Of a stretch of 7,769 nucleotides of DNA, positions 6,642-7,769 are shown one piece after another. The translations under genes and the position numbers were made by a program. The stretch lies in contig CACZNZ010000102.1 in the NCBI GenBank assembly GCA_902782625.1, forward strand, positions 1 through 7,769, in the 5' to 3' direction. The stretch is from an uncultured Lachnospiraceae bacterium (GTDB lineage Bacteria; Bacillota; Clostridia; Lachnospirales; Lachnospiraceae). Within the stretch, counting starts at the first letter, position 1, and every line of letters begins with the position of its first letter. The notes under the pieces are model-generated. The model was not told the origin of the DNA. It saw only the letters and a program-made list of their open reading frames with translations, and searched no databases.

Positions 6642-7769
6642 ATGCTTACCCGAATCCATGGAAAACCTGTACAGCAGCCTGTAGAGATCTCCATGAAAGA
6701 CGCTTCATTTCCAGTGCCGTTTGCACCAGGTCTTGAGTATAACAGTGCTGCGCACGGTACCTGGAACATCGTACATACCGGCATGCTGTTGCCGGGAGCC
6801 CATCAGATCTATGTCTGTGCGGATAACTGCAATCGAGGTGTGGTCCTGACGGCAGCGGAGATGAATGCCATGGAACGTTTCTCTTCCATTGCCATTAGAG
6901 AAGAAGATTTTTACAGTGGCCAGATGGAGCAAAAAGTGATAGACGGCGTGGGGGAGATTCTGGCAAAACTGCCGGAAAAACCGACGGCAGTTCTTTTGTT
7001 TACGGTATGCATTCATCACTTTATGGGAAGTGATATCTCTTATATTTATGAGACATTAAGGAAGAATCATCCGGACCAGAGATTCCTGGAATGTTATATG
7101 GACCCCATCATGCAAAAAGAAGGAAGAACACCGGATGAAAAACTTCGGGCAGCGCTCTATGGCCTGCTGGAGCATGACAATCCCTGCCGTAAACAGGTCA
7201 GCCTGGTCGGCAGTGATTTTTCGATACAAAAAGATGCGGAGATCGTAAATATGATGGAGCAGGGAGGATACAGAGTTCTGCAATTGCCTTCCTGCAAAAG
7301 CTTTGAGGAATATAGGATGATGGGGGACAGTGTGCTTCAGATCTGCACCTATCCTCCCGGAAGATACGGCGGGGAACTTCTGGCACGGAGACTGGGAACG
7401 GAGTTTTTATATCTTCCTTTTACATTTGGTTTTGAAGAAAATGACAGGCAGCTCGCGTTGCTGGCCGAAACATTGGACCTTGCGATGCCGGATACTGAAA
7501 GCCTGAGGGAACGTACGATTCAAAAACTGAACGAAGTAAGAAAACTCGTGGCAGATACACCGATTATCATCGATATGTCCGTCTGCCCACGTCCTCTGGG
7601 TCTTGCGAGGATGTTGCTTACATACGGGTTTGATGTGGAATGTATCTTTACCGATGCATTTTCTCCGGAAGAAAAGGACGATTATATCTGGCTGAAAGAA
7701 CATGCGCCCAGGCTGTTGGTCCGTCCGATTATCCACCCGTCCATGCGATGCTTCCACCCTCCGGAGCCA
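6642..7769 (+). CDS. Nitrogenase component 1-like protein (NifD-like), 3' end missing
   Basis: An open frame of 376 codons runs from this ATG to the right edge without a stop, and is the N-terminal part of a second nitrogenase component-1-like subunit. It is the probable partner of the NifH-like protein just upstream, as in nifH-nifD order. The visible signatures are an N-terminal segment with EYNSAAHGTW (32-41); HQIYVCADNCNRGVVLTAAE with C59 and C63; LFTVCIHHFMGSDI with C123, whose layout matches the third P-cluster cysteine region of NifD; GRYGGELLARRLGTEFLYLP; and IIDMSVCPRPLGLARMLL with C315, matching the mid-domain Rossmann segment. There is no cysteine in residues 1-58, so the first P-cluster cysteine is absent; Ser35 lies near its expected place. 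It is clearly different from the component-1-like protein at the left edge, so the two could be alpha and beta subunits of one complex. The D-like call is tentative, and the substrate is unknown. Confidence 0.83.
   Translation, partial: MLTRIHGKPVQQPVEISMKDASFPVPFAPGLEYNSAAHGTWNIVHTGMLLPGAHQIYVCADNCNRGVVLTAAEMNAMERFSSIAIREEDFYSGQMEQKVIDGVGEILAKLPEKPTAVLLFTVCIHHFMGSDISYIYETLRKNHPDQRFLECYMDPIMQKEGRTPDEKLRAALYGLLEHDNPCRKQVSLVGSDFSIQKDAEIVNMMEQGGYRVLQLPSCKSFEEYRMMGDSVLQICTYPPGRYGGELLARRLGTEFLYLPFTFGFEENDRQLALLAETLDLAMPDTESLRERTIQKLNEVRKLVADTPIIIDMSVCPRPLGLARMLLTYGFDVECIFTDAFSPEEKDDYIWLKEHAPRLLVRPIIHPSMRCFHPPEP

Noticed and set aside
7056..7757. Minus-strand open frames near the right edge (7056-7283, 7198-7386, 7407-7757)
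   Set aside because: They overlap one another or the uninterrupted + strand component-1-like frame and show no known domain.
3..7769. True nitrogen-fixation (nif) operon
   Set aside because: The component-1-like proteins lack P-cluster cysteines, and no nifB, nifE, nifN or nifV gene is visible; the presence of a NifH-like protein alone is not enough.

Overview
The window looks like an anaerobic Firmicute, probably a gut clostridium of the Lachnospiraceae type. The reasons are the moderate GC content, strong AGGAGG-type ribosome binding sites, very tight gene packing, and the mix of a TM1266-type small regulator with clostridial-style Hyp proteins. This placement is an inference from style and gene content; there is no rRNA or other marker gene.

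All the real genes lie on the + strand and appear to form one polycistronic unit that runs through both window edges. In order: the 3' part of a NifK/NifD-like component-1 gene (cut at the left edge); hypF, hypC, hypD and hypE; a small TM1266/ACT-like gene; a NifH-like ATPase gene; and the 5' part of a second, different component-1-like gene (cut at the right edge). Successive genes are 0 to 11 bases apart, and two pairs overlap (hypC/hypD by 4 bases, hypD/hypE by 14). There is no intergenic space of useful length, and no promoter, terminator, RNA gene, repeat, mobile element or CRISPR array was seen.

HypF and HypE make the cyanide ligands from carbamoyl phosphate. HypC and HypD form the scaffold that assembles the Fe(CN)2CO unit of [NiFe]-hydrogenases. 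The NifH-like protein has an intact P-loop and both [4Fe-4S] cysteines, so it should be an ATP-dependent electron donor to a component-1-like partner. The two component-1-like proteins keep the general fold signatures but lack some of the cysteines that bind the P-cluster in true nitrogenase, so this is unlikely to be a nitrogen-fixing enzyme.

The most interesting point is the arrangement. A nitrogenase-like reductase is built into the same operon as the nickel-independent half of the hydrogenase maturation machinery. No hypA, hypB or hydrogenase structural gene is visible. Either the nitrogenase-like complex uses an Fe-CN/CO unit supplied by HypCD, or it helps mature or reduce a hydrogenase or its precursor, or the genes are only co-transcribed. 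The sequence alone does not decide between these.
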